Origin: Oscillospiraceae bacterium
Lineage (GTDB): Bacteria; Bacillota; Clostridia; Oscillospirales; Oscillospiraceae
Direction: 5' to 3'
DNA length: 5,567 nucleotides
NCBI GenBank assembly: GCA_029065305.1
Contig: JAIEIQ010000366.1
Coordinates: 1-5,567 of the forward strand
A program made the translations under genes and the position numbers. Each line of letters starts with the position of its first letter. The first letter of the stretch is position 1. The notes under the pieces were generated by a model. It worked only from the letters and a program-made list of their open reading frames with translations. It was not told where the DNA came from and ran no database searches. This document shows positions 1 to 5,237 of this stretch, piece by piece.

Positions 1-468
1 CTTCTGGGAGATCCACACCCCCAGCACGTCCAGCCCGCCGCCGCAGCAGCCCGCCGTCAGCACCATGCCGTTGCCCACCCCGGAGATGACGCCCCCCAGA
101 AGACACCCGGTGAGCATATCGTCCACCAGGGGCTCCGCCGGCACCGGCACCAGGCTGAGAAACAGGGAGTAGGCCGTGGCGCAGATGAGGGTGTTGCGGA
201 AAAACCGCTTCCCCAGATACCGGTAGGCGATGAAGAGAAGGGGGACGTTGAGCAGGTAATAGAACACGCCGGCGAAGTCGATAGGGGCGCTCTTCCACCC
301 CAGAACCGCCAGCAGGGCCGAGCGCAGCAGCTGGCTGAGCCCCGGCACCCCTCCGGCGTAGAGCCCTAAGGGCACGGTAAACATATTGACGCCGACGGCA
401 TACAGCAGGATCCCCGCGGCGGCGGTCCCCAGCCTGCTCCAATTCCGCCGTCTCCCAGCTTCGCCCAT
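1..468 (-). CDS. YitT/DUF161-family integral membrane protein, N-terminal part (3' end outside window)
   Basis: Reading leftward from an ATG at 468-466 gives 156 residues with no stop before the window edge, so the C-terminus is missing. An AGGAGG at 484-479, 10 nt upstream, supports this start. Visible features are a basic N-terminus (EAGRRRNW), a hydrophobic helix at about residues 16-36 ending in the family-like pattern GVNMFTVPLGLYAGGVPGLSQ, a second hydrophobic stretch at about 64-82 containing the typical LLNVPLLFIAYRYLGKRFF, and further helices at about 93-108 and 118-138. The segment GVGNGMVLTAG-CC-GGGLDVLG matches the family's glycine-rich motif before a conserved Asp. YitT proteins are usually about 280 residues with a C-terminal DUF2179 domain, so roughly half is seen. 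Their biochemical function is not established; transport is often assumed. The gene is divergent from the exporter operon and probably has its own promoter at 501-529. Odd point: Cys141-Cys142 sit where relatives usually have small Ser/Thr/Gly residues. The family call is from remembered motifs, not a search. Confidence 0.82.
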   Translation of the reverse strand, partial: MGEAGRRRNWSRLGTAAAGILLYAVGVNMFTVPLGLYAGGVPGLSQLLRSALLAVLGWKSAPIDFAGVFYYLLNVPLLFIAYRYLGKRFFRNTLICATAYSLFLSLVPVPAEPLVDDMLTGCLLGGVISGVGNGMVLTAGCCGGGLDVLGVWISQK

Positions 469-500
469 AGCACCCGCTCCTCCTGTTTGTTGGTGAGGAA

Positions 501-529
501 AATATACCAGATTGACGGGGAAAAAGCAA
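501..529 (-). promoter_or_regulatory. Candidate sigma-A-type promoter for the yitT-like gene
   Basis: On the minus strand, TTGCTT (529-524) is followed after exactly 17 bp by TATATT (506-501). The -10 matches 5 of 6 consensus bases and the -35 matches 3 of 6. Transcription would begin near 494, just before the AGGAGG ribosome site at 484-479, giving a leader of about 26 nt. Spacing and position are good, but the -35 is weak and nothing confirms it experimentally. Confidence 0.5.
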
Positions 530-600
530 GCCCCTTCCCATTTCTCTGGAGGGATTCATTATATATAGCATCCCAATAGCCGCGCAGACGGCGGCTCAGG

Positions 601-661
601 AAGAAAAATAAAAAATTTTTCAGAAATCCCTTGACTTTCCACCTGGTGGAAGGGCTATACT
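601..661 (+). promoter_or_regulatory. MerR-family-type promoter/operator with 19-bp spacer, plus upstream A/T (UP-like) tract
   Basis: TTGACT (631-636) and TATACT (656-661) are good -35 and -10 hexamers separated by 19 bp, too long for normal sigma-A use. Inside the spacer is a perfect dyad, TTCCACC-T-GGTGGAA (637-651), with 7-bp arms around one central base. A 19-bp spacer carrying a dyad is the hallmark of promoters activated by MerR-family regulators, which twist the DNA to realign the hexamers. The TTCC...GGAAGG core resembles CueR-class operators as I remember them, but many MerR proteins share it. An A/T tract at 601-620 lies near where an UP element would sit. The promoter points toward the exporter operon, 167 bp before its start codon. 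No merR gene is in the window, so the regulator would act in trans. The structure is seen directly; the regulator class is inferred. Confidence 0.72.
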
Positions 662-728
662 GCCGCTGTCAGACGGGGGAGAGGGGCCTATCGTTAACGG
701 AATGTTCATATCCCTGTAAAAAAAGGGC

Positions 729-757
729 TACACATTTTTCCTCCCGCCTGCTATAGT
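729..757 (+). promoter_or_regulatory. Second candidate promoter for the exporter operon (17-bp spacer)
   Basis: TACACA (729-734) and TATAGT (752-757) are separated by 17 bp, matching the -35 and -10 consensus at 4 of 6 and 5 of 6 bases. The -10 lies within a near-palindrome, CCTGCTATAGTAGG (747-760), six of seven pairs matched, which could be a regulator site. Transcription would start near 764, about 65 nt before the adaptor ATG. It may give basal expression beside the MerR-type promoter. The call rests on consensus matching only. Confidence 0.45.
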
Positions 758-770
758 AGGGGCATATTTC

Positions 771-792
771 GCACGCAAACGATTTTGCGCGC
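771..792 (+). promoter_or_regulatory. Imperfect dyad/hairpin in the operon leader (operator or mRNA structure)
   Basis: The left arm GCACGCAAA (771-779) pairs with the right arm TTTGCGCGC (784-792) at 8 of 9 positions around the loop CGAT. The dyad would span about +7 to +28 of a transcript from the proximal promoter, a common place for a repressor operator. It ends 19 nt before the AAAGGAG ribosome site (812-818). It has no following T-run, so it is not a terminator. Whether it works as DNA or RNA cannot be told from sequence alone. Confidence 0.4.
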
Positions 793-828
793 TTACGCCC
801 CATCCAACCCGAAAGGAGAGCGTCCACC

Positions 829-2919
829 ATGCGCTTCACGCAGCTGTTCAAAAAGGAGCCGCCGTCCGACGGCGGAGCGGCCGTCCCTGTCAGGCGGCGG
901 AGGAAAAAGTGGCCCTTTGTGCTGGGGGCTGTTGCCGTTCTGGCGATTCTGTCCTTCTTCAATGGGGCGGGGAAAAAGGAGGCGGAGGCCACCCTTGCCC
1001 TGACGGATACGGTGGCTCTGGCCGCTGAGGACCTCCAGAGCACCATCAGCGCCACCGGCACTGTGGAGAGCGCCCAGTCCATGACCGTCTACTCCACCAT
1101 GGCCTATACGGTGCAGGAGGTCTATGTAGAGGTGGGGGACTACGTGGAGGAGGGCGCCCCGCTCTGCAAGCTGGACGACAAGAATATCCAGAAGCAGATC
1201 GAGAGCCAGGAGGCCAGCCTCAGCGTCACCGGCGGCACCAGCGCCGCCTCGGTGAACGCCGCCCGGGACAGCTACGAGCAGTTCAAGGCATCCCTGGACC
1301 AGGGCCTCAACGCCAGCATTCTCAGCGCGGAGAGCGCCGTGACCAACGCCTACAACAGCTACACCAGCGCGATGGATACATATGAGCGGTACAAGGAGGG
1401 GCTGGAGGCAGGGGAGAACGCCACCCTGCTGGGGCAGGAGAGCAGTCTGCGCTCCGCCCGGGTAGCCCTGGAGAACGCCCAGGAGAGCTACACCAACGCT
1501 GTGGACGCCCGGGATGACGCCCAGGAGGCGGTCCGGGACGCCCAGGCGGACTTGGACGACGCCCGGGACAGCCTGCGGGACGCGGAGGACGACCTGGATG
1601 ACGCGGAGGACGATCTGGACTACGCGGAGCGGCAGCTGAACCGGCTGGAGGACCCCTCCGGCACCGTCAGGCGGCTCCAGGGGGAGATCGCCGACCTGGA
1701 GGCCCGGATTGCCGCGCCCGAGGAGGGGACGGATGTGGCGGAGCTCACCGCCCAGCTCACCGCCAAGCGGGCCGAGCTGTCCGCCGCTCAGAGCGCCGCC
1801 ACCGGGTACGAGGCCAGCTACGCCTCCCTGAGCCAGGCGGTTTCCGCCCAGGCCAGCAAGGTGGCCCAGCTGGAGGCCGCTGTCACCCAGGCGGAGAGCG
1901 TGGTCAAAAGCTATGAGAACGCCCTCAAGCAGGCGGAGAACGGCGTGGAGTCCTGCGAGAAGCAGATCACCACGGCCCAGCGGAGCGTGTCCAACGCCCA
2001 GGAGAGCTACGCCGCCGCCATTACCCAGTACAACGCCTCCGCCACCACCGTGGACAACGCGCTGGAGGACTACGCCAAGGCGGTGGAGACCGCCTATGAG
2101 GCCTACCAGACCGCCCAGACCAACCTGGAGGCGGCGAAGGTCTCCGCCCAGAACCAGCTCCAGAGCTACCAGGACAGCCTGAGGAGCGCCCAGGCCGGGG
2201 CCAACAAGGCCACCGGGGAGGTGAGCCTCCGGCAGCTCCGGGCGGATCTGGCGGACACAGAGATCGCCGCCCCCTGCGCCGGCACTGTCACCGCTGTCTA
2301 CGCGGAGGTGGGCTCCAGCGGGTCGGGCCTGCTGTTTGTCATTGAGGACGTGGAGAATCTGGTGGTGGCCACCTCGGTGAAGGACTACGACGTGGCCTCG
2401 GTGAAGCCGGGCATGGCCGTCACCATCAAGTCCGACTCCACCGGCGACGATGTCTATCACGGGGAGGTCTCCTCCATCGCCCCCACCGCCGCCAAGACCG
2501 CCCAGGGGGCCACTGCCGCCGGCGGCGGGGATGTGTCCTTTGATACCGATGTAACGGTTCTCTCCCAAGACACCGCCCTGCGCATCGGCATGAGCGTGCG
2601 GCTGAGCTTCGTGCTGGACGAGGCCAGGGGTGCCCTGACCGTGCCCTATGAGGCGGTTTATACCAACGAGGCCGGGGAGACCTGCCTCCTGGCCGCCGAG
2701 GAGCAGGCGGACGGAACCTATCTGCTGCGTGAGTACCCGGTGTCCACCGGCATTGAGAACGATCTGGATATCGTGGTCATGGGGCCGGAGCTGCGGGAGG
2801 GCCTGCGGATCATCGGCGATCCGGACCGCTACCGCCCCCTGCTGAACATGGCGGTGCCCGAGGGCGCCGGACCCAGCCGGGGGAACCCCTACGCGGCAAT
2901 GATGGGAGGGATGGCGTAA
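829..2919 (+). CDS. HlyD/MacA-like membrane-fusion (adaptor) subunit of an ABC exporter, with very long coiled coil
   Basis: This 696-residue protein starts at an ATG with AAAGGAG (812-818) 10 nt upstream. Seen in order: a basic cytoplasmic N-terminus (VRRRRKK, 21-27); one transmembrane helix at about 29-46 with no lipobox Cys; the first half of a biotinyl-lipoyl-like domain at about 84-118 (VQEVYVEVGDYVEEGAPLCKLDD); an Ala/Glu/Asp/Gln-rich coiled-coil insertion at about 120-475; the second lipoyl half at about 476-507 (IAAPCAGTVTAVYAEVGSSG); a beta-barrel region at about 508-600 (VKPGMAVTIKS, RIGMSVRLSFVLDE); and a membrane-proximal region from 601 (ALTVPYEAVYT). The tail is Gly/Met-rich. 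This is the canonical adaptor order, but typical family members are about 350-450 residues, and the surplus lies in the coiled coil. The protein should be anchored in the membrane and face outward, joining the permease to extracellular or wall-spanning export. It is first in the operon and overlaps the ATPase gene by 1 bp. The family is secure; the cargo is unknown. Confidence 0.93.
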   Translation: MRFTQLFKKEPPSDGGAAVPVRRRRKKWPFVLGAVAVLAILSFFNGAGKKEAEATLALTDTVALAAEDLQSTISATGTVESAQSMTVYSTMAYTVQEVYVEVGDYVEEGAPLCKLDDKNIQKQIESQEASLSVTGGTSAASVNAARDSYEQFKASLDQGLNASILSAESAVTNAYNSYTSAMDTYERYKEGLEAGENATLLGQESSLRSARVALENAQESYTNAVDARDDAQEAVRDAQADLDDARDSLRDAEDDLDDAEDDLDYAERQLNRLEDPSGTVRRLQGEIADLEARIAAPEEGTDVAELTAQLTAKRAELSAAQSAATGYEASYASLSQAVSAQASKVAQLEAAVTQAESVVKSYENALKQAENGVESCEKQITTAQRSVSNAQESYAAAITQYNASATTVDNALEDYAKAVETAYEAYQTAQTNLEAAKVSAQNQLQSYQDSLRSAQAGANKATGEVSLRQLRADLADTEIAAPCAGTVTAVYAEVGSSGSGLLFVIEDVENLVVATSVKDYDVASVKPGMAVTIKSDSTGDDVYHGEVSSIAPTAAKTAQGATAAGGGDVSFDTDVTVLSQDTALRIGMSVRLSFVLDEARGALTVPYEAVYTNEAGETCLLAAEEQADGTYLLREYPVSTGIENDLDIVVMGPELREGLRIIGDPDRYRPLLNMAVPEGAGPSRGNPYAAMMGGMA
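1504..1653 (+). repeat. Heptad-coding 21-bp tandem repeat block inside the adaptor gene
   Basis: Adaptor residues 226-275 read as seven consecutive seven-residue units of the type (D/A)xLxDA(R/E/Q): DARDDAQ, EAVRDAQ, ADLDDAR, DSLRDAE, DDLDDAE, DDLDYAE, RQLNRLE. At DNA level this is a degenerate 21-bp repeat. The clearest pair is 1579-1599 and 1600-1620, which differ at only 2 of 21 bases and both encode DAEDDLD. The block is strongly acidic and ends in a helix-breaking DPSG (275-278). The regular heptads support a coiled coil, and the near-identical adjacent units suggest growth by local duplication. Confidence 0.75.
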
Positions 2920-3641
2920 TGGGGGAGGCCCGGCCCCTCATTGAGATGCGGGGCATCTACAAGCGCTTCTACATCGGCCAGCCCAACGAGCTGGAGATCC
3001 TCCACGGGGTGGATCTGGATGTGATGCCGGGGGAGTTTCTGTCCATTGTGGGGCCCTCCGGCTCTGGGAAGAGCACGCTGATGAACGTCATCGGCGTGCT
3101 GGACCGGCCTACGGAGGGGCACTACGTGCTCGACGGCACCGTGGTCAGCCAAGCCCGGGACGACGAGCTCTCCGCCATCCGTAACCGGAAGATCGGCTTC
3201 GTGTTCCAGAATTTCAACCTGATCTCCCGGACCAACGCCCTGAAAAACGTGGAGCTGCCCATGATGTACGCCGGTGTTCCCGGCTCTCAGCGGTCCGTCC
3301 GGGCCAGGGAGCTGCTGGCGATGGTGGAGATGGGGGAGCGGATGAACCACCAGCCCAGCGAGCTCTCCGGCGGACAGAAGCAGCGGGTGGCCATCGCCCG
3401 GGCCATGGCCAACGACCCGGCCATTATCCTGGCCGACGAGCCCACCGGGGCCCTGGACAGCCAGACCGGGCGGATGGTCATGGACTTGTTCCACCGGCTC
3501 AACCGGGAGCAGGGAAAGACGATTGTGCTCATCACCCACAACCGGGAGCTGGCCCTGGAGACGGATCGCTATGTCACCATGCGGGACGGCCGGCTGTATG
3601 TGGGGGATACGGGGGAGGAGGTGCGCTGTGGGGCTCGGTGA
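2919..3641 (+). CDS. MacB/LolD-type ABC transporter ATP-binding protein
   Basis: This 240-residue ATPase powers the exporter by ATP binding and hydrolysis on the cytoplasmic side of the permease. All ABC motifs are intact: Walker [10 protein letters not shown] at 45-53, Q-loop Gln97 (FVFQNFNL), signature LSGGQ at 149-153, Walker B IILADE at 169-174 with catalytic Glu174, D-loop ALD at 178-180, and switch His207 (LITHN). The segment [14 protein letters not shown] after the Q-loop is typical of the MacB/LolD/YtrE group that pairs with FtsX-fold permeases. Its length is normal for a stand-alone subunit; in E. coli MacB this domain is fused to the permease. The ATG overlaps the adaptor stop (TAATG), with GGGAGG (2904-2909) 9 nt upstream, which indicates translational coupling. 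Its 3' end overlaps the permease start by 14 bp. Confidence 0.96.
   Translation: MGEARPLIEMRGIYKRFYIGQPNELEILHGVDLDVMPGEFLSIVGPSGSGKSTLMNVIGVLDRPTEGHYVLDGTVVSQARDDELSAIRNRKIGFVFQNFNLISRTNALKNVELPMMYAGVPGSQRSVRARELLAMVEMGERMNHQPSELSGGQKQRVAIARAMANDPAIILADEPTGALDSQTGRMVMDLFHRLNREQGKTIVLITHNRELALETDRYVTMRDGRLYVGDTGEEVRCGAR
3614..3621 (+). promoter_or_regulatory. Ribosome binding site that sets the permease start at GTG 3628
   Basis: GGAGGAGG at 3614-3621, inside the end of the ATPase gene, lies 6 nt before GTG at 3628-3630. An upstream in-frame ATG at 3523 would prepend 35 residues that are a frame-shifted copy of the ATPase coding region and resemble no membrane-protein N-terminus. Starting at the GTG gives the expected permease beginning, with amphipathic [17 protein letters not shown] leading into the first transmembrane helix. 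Confidence 0.85.
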
Positions 3642-4902
3642 GAGTGTCCGCCTGGCCCTGGAGGGCCTGCGGGCCAATAAGATGCGGTCCCTTCTGACCA
3701 TGCTGGGGATCATTATCGGCATCGGCGCGGTCATCGGTATTCTGACGGTGGGCAACGGGCTCACCGGGTCCATCACCGGCTCCATGAGCTCCCTGGGTGC
3801 CAGCAATATCATGGTGAACCTACAGGACAAGAGCGACGACTTCATGCCCATGATGATGTACACCCTGTCGGAGCCCGAGGACGAGGATCTCATCACCAAC
3901 GAGATGCTGGACGCCCTGCGGGAGCGCTACGGCCAGGTGATCGCCGGCATCAGCCTCTCGGAGACTGCCGGCAGCGGTCAGGCCAAGGACGGGCGGCTCT
4001 ACGCCAATCTGAACGTGATCGGCGTCAACGAGGACTATCGGGATGTGAGCAGCCTGGATCTGCTGGCCGGGCGGTGGATTCAGGAGAAGGACATAGACGG
4101 CCAGCGGAGCGTCTGCGTGGTCAGCGACAAGCTGGTCAACAACCTCTACGGCGGGGATATGGACGCCGCCCTGGGGGACGAGCTGCGGGTGGTTCTGAAG
4201 GAGGGGGATATCCTCACCTTCCGGGTGGTGGGGGTCTACGAGTACGACGCCTCCGCCTCCATGAGCTTTTCCATGGCCTCGGATAAGGATGTGACGACGG
4301 GGCTCCATATTCCGATCACCACGGCCAAGCACCTGGCCGGCGCGGCGGACGGATATTCCAGCCTGACAATCCAGGCTGTGCCCGGCGCCGACAGCGCCGC
4401 TGTGGCGGCGGACGTGCAGAGCTTTCTGAACCGGTACTACAAGAGCAACCGGGACTACTCCGTGATGGCAATGGCGATGAGCAGTATGCTGGAGTCCATG
4501 TCCGCCATTATGAACACGCTCTCCATCGCCATCTCGGTGATCGCCGGGATCTCCCTGCTGGTGGGGGGAATCGGGGTGATGAACATTATGCTGGTTTCCG
4601 TCACCGAGCGGACCCGGGAGATCGGCACCCGGAAGGCCCTGGGGGCCACCAACAACGATATCCGGATCCAGTTTGTGGTGGAGAGCATCATCGTCTGCCT
4701 GATCGGGGGGATCATCGGGATTATTCTGGGCACGGTGATGGGGTATATCGGCAGCACTCTTATCAGTGAGCCGTCCTATCCCACACCGGGGTACATCGCC
4801 CTGGCCGTCGGGTTCTCCATGGCAATTGGGGTGTTTTTCGGGTACTATCCCGCCAACAAGGCCGCGAAGCTGGACCCCATCGAGGCCCTGCGGTACGAGT
4901 AA
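3628..4902 (+). CDS. MacB/FtsX-family ABC exporter permease
   Basis: Started at GTG 3628, the product is 424 residues, normal for a MacB-type permease without a fused ATPase. Seen in order: cytoplasmic [18 protein letters not shown]1 at about 20-42 ([21 protein letters not shown]); a large extracytoplasmic MacB periplasmic-core-like domain at about 45-290; TM2 at about 297-322; the cytoplasmic coupling segment with the hallmark [17 protein letters not shown] (324-340); TM3 at about 351-378; TM4 at about 386-407; and the conserved ending [19 protein letters not shown]. In this superfamily a dimer passes conformational change from the ATPase to the outside domain and adaptor (mechanotransmission) rather than forming a simple pore. 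The extracytoplasmic part carries methionine clusters (73-77 and 280-295). The gene overlaps the ATPase gene by 14 bp and is followed directly by a terminator, so it is the last gene of the operon. Substrate unknown. Confidence 0.94.
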   Translation: MGLGESVRLALEGLRANKMRSLLTMLGIIIGIGAVIGILTVGNGLTGSITGSMSSLGASNIMVNLQDKSDDFMPMMMYTLSEPEDEDLITNEMLDALRERYGQVIAGISLSETAGSGQAKDGRLYANLNVIGVNEDYRDVSSLDLLAGRWIQEKDIDGQRSVCVVSDKLVNNLYGGDMDAALGDELRVVLKEGDILTFRVVGVYEYDASASMSFSMASDKDVTTGLHIPITTAKHLAGAADGYSSLTIQAVPGADSAAVAADVQSFLNRYYKSNRDYSVMAMAMSSMLESMSAIMNTLSIAISVIAGISLLVGGIGVMNIMLVSVTERTREIGTRKALGATNNDIRIQFVVESIIVCLIGGIIGIILGTVMGYIGSTLISEPSYPTPGYIALAVGFSMAIGVFFGYYPANKAAKLDPIEALRYE

Positions 4903-4909
4903 GAGAGCG

Positions 4910-4937
4910 GTGGGAGCGCGGTGCGCTCCCACTTTTT
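4910..4937 (+). terminator. Rho-independent terminator of the exporter operon
   Basis: A perfect 10-bp stem, GTGGGAGCGC (4910-4919) with GCGCTCCCAC (4923-4932), closes a GGT loop and is followed at once by TTTTT (4933-4937). It begins 7 nt after the permease stop codon. The strong GC stem and T-run make it a textbook terminator that separates the exporter operon from the XRE/comEC unit. The opposite strand has no T-run next to the stem, so it is likely unidirectional. Confidence 0.93.
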
Positions 4938-4942
4938 GGCGC

Positions 4943-4971
4943 TTTAATGGCTCCAAATGGCATCATATAAC
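4943..4971 (+). promoter_or_regulatory. Weak candidate promoter for the XRE regulator and comEC
   Basis: TTTAAT (4943-4948) and TATAAC (4966-4971) are separated by 17 bp, matching consensus at 3 of 6 and 5 of 6 bases. They lie between the operon terminator and the XRE gene, where a new promoter is needed. AATGGC occurs twice with a 10-bp offset (4946-4951 and 4956-4961), on one face of the helix within the promoter. Transcription would begin near 4978. Support is positional plus a partial consensus match. Confidence 0.4.
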
Positions 4972-4974
4972 CCA

Positions 4975-5002
4975 GGGAATGTGGCCGAATGGTAACATTT
5001 CC
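4975..5002 (+). promoter_or_regulatory. Dyad just upstream of the XRE regulator gene (candidate autoregulatory operator or leader hairpin)
   Basis: GGGAATGT (4975-4982) and ACATTTCC (4995-5002) form an 8-bp interrupted dyad with one G-T pair and a 12-nt loop. It ends just before the AGAGGTGATC ribosome site (5005-5014). Small XRE regulators often bind dyads next to their own start, which makes this a candidate operator. As RNA it could instead modulate translation initiation. No T-run follows, so it is not a terminator. Confidence 0.35.
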
Positions 5003-5017
5003 TCAGAGGTGATCCCG

Positions 5018-5233
5018 ATGATATTTCAGCGCATCCGAGACCTGCGGGAGGACTGCGACAAGACCCAGCAGGAGATTTCCGACTACCTCCACATGCACCG
5101 CAGCGTCTACCGCCGCTACGAAAACGGCGAGCGGGAGATCCCCGTCTGGGCGCTGATGAAGCTGGCCGATCTCTACCAGACCAGCACCGACTACATTCTG
5201 GGCCGCACCAGCCGGCGGGAAGCGGTGAAGTAG
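5018..5233 (+). CDS. Small XRE/Cro-CI-family helix-turn-helix regulator
   Basis: This 71-residue protein is essentially one HTH_3 domain. Residues 1-11 (MIFQRIRDLRE) form helix 1, TQQEISDYLHM (16-26) is helix 2 of the HTH, HRSVYRRYENGERE (27-40) holds the recognition helix and the family-typical YENG turn, and PVWALMKLADLYQTSTDYILGRT (42-64) gives the last helices with the classic ending of Firmicute XRE regulators. There is no ligand or protease domain. The start at 5018 is set by AGAGGTGATC (5005-5014), which closely matches the 16S anti-Shine-Dalgarno complement. A longer in-frame reading from 4766 would run back through the permease gene and the terminator and is rejected. The gene ends 4 nt before the comEC-like ATG, so the two are probably co-transcribed and translationally coupled. 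It may regulate itself or its neighbour; the target is unknown. Confidence 0.9.
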   Translation: MIFQRIRDLREDCDKTQQEISDYLHMHRSVYRRYENGEREIPVWALMKLADLYQTSTDYILGRTSRREAVK

Positions 5234-5237
5234 CGCC

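Larger units (their letters stand above)
469..828. other. Divergent regulatory intergenic region between the yitT-like gene and the exporter operon
   Basis: This 360-bp gap holds no credible coding sequence on either strand. The part from about 485 to 660 is much more AT-rich than the genes around it, with an A/T block at 601-620. It contains one leftward promoter (501-529), two rightward promoter candidates (631-661 and 729-757), an 8-bp palindrome CGTTAACG at 692-699, and an imperfect dyad at 771-792. It has no terminator-like hairpin with a T-run. The leader from the distal rightward promoter to the adaptor start would be about 160 nt, and from the proximal one about 65 nt. Confidence 0.8.

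Noticed and set aside
558..563. Minus-strand TATAAT-like box considered as an alternative promoter for the yitT-like gene
   Set aside because: No acceptable -35 lies 16-18 bp upstream on that strand. The 501-529 pair fits better in spacing and in distance to the ribosome site.
578..596. Hairpin AGCCGC/GCGGCT considered as a terminator
   Set aside because: The 6-bp stem has a 7-nt loop, and neither strand has a T-run directly after it; the plus strand is followed by A-rich sequence.
702..719. Five-codon open frame ATG-TTC-ATA-TCC-CTG-TAA in the leader, considered as a leader peptide
   Set aside because: It has no ribosome binding site, it is too short to judge, and no attenuator structure follows it.
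711..739. CCCT/AGGG stem followed later by a T-run, considered as a leader attenuator
   Set aside because: The stem is only 4 bp, the T-run is not adjacent, and the region more likely serves as part of the second promoter.
793..2568. Long minus-strand open frame of 591 codons opposite the adaptor gene
   Set aside because: It is antisense to a clear adaptor gene. The translation is a low-complexity Gly/Leu/Val/His mixture that mirrors GC-rich heptad codons, and it has no ribosome site or recognisable motif. The open frame is a codon-bias artefact.
3523..3627. Upstream extension of the permease from ATG 3523
   Set aside because: The added residues are the ATPase region read in another frame. 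A strong GGAGGAGG lies correctly spaced before GTG 3628, where the family-like N-terminus begins.
2889..4956. Minus-strand open frames opposite the ATPase and permease genes (336, 378 and 100 codons)
   Set aside because: They mirror strongly conserved ABC proteins on the other strand, have no supporting start signals, and are explained by GC-rich third positions.
4980..5002. tRNA-like word GTGGCCGAATGGTAAC, resembling a tRNA-Leu/Ser D-arm
   Set aside because: There is no acceptor stem, anticodon arm or T-arm around it, and the XRE coding region begins 16 nt later, so a tRNA cannot fit.
4766..5017. N-terminal extension of the XRE protein back to 4766
   Set aside because: It overlaps the permease gene in another frame and crosses the Rho-independent terminator. 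The start at 5018 has an excellent ribosome site and gives a full HTH domain.
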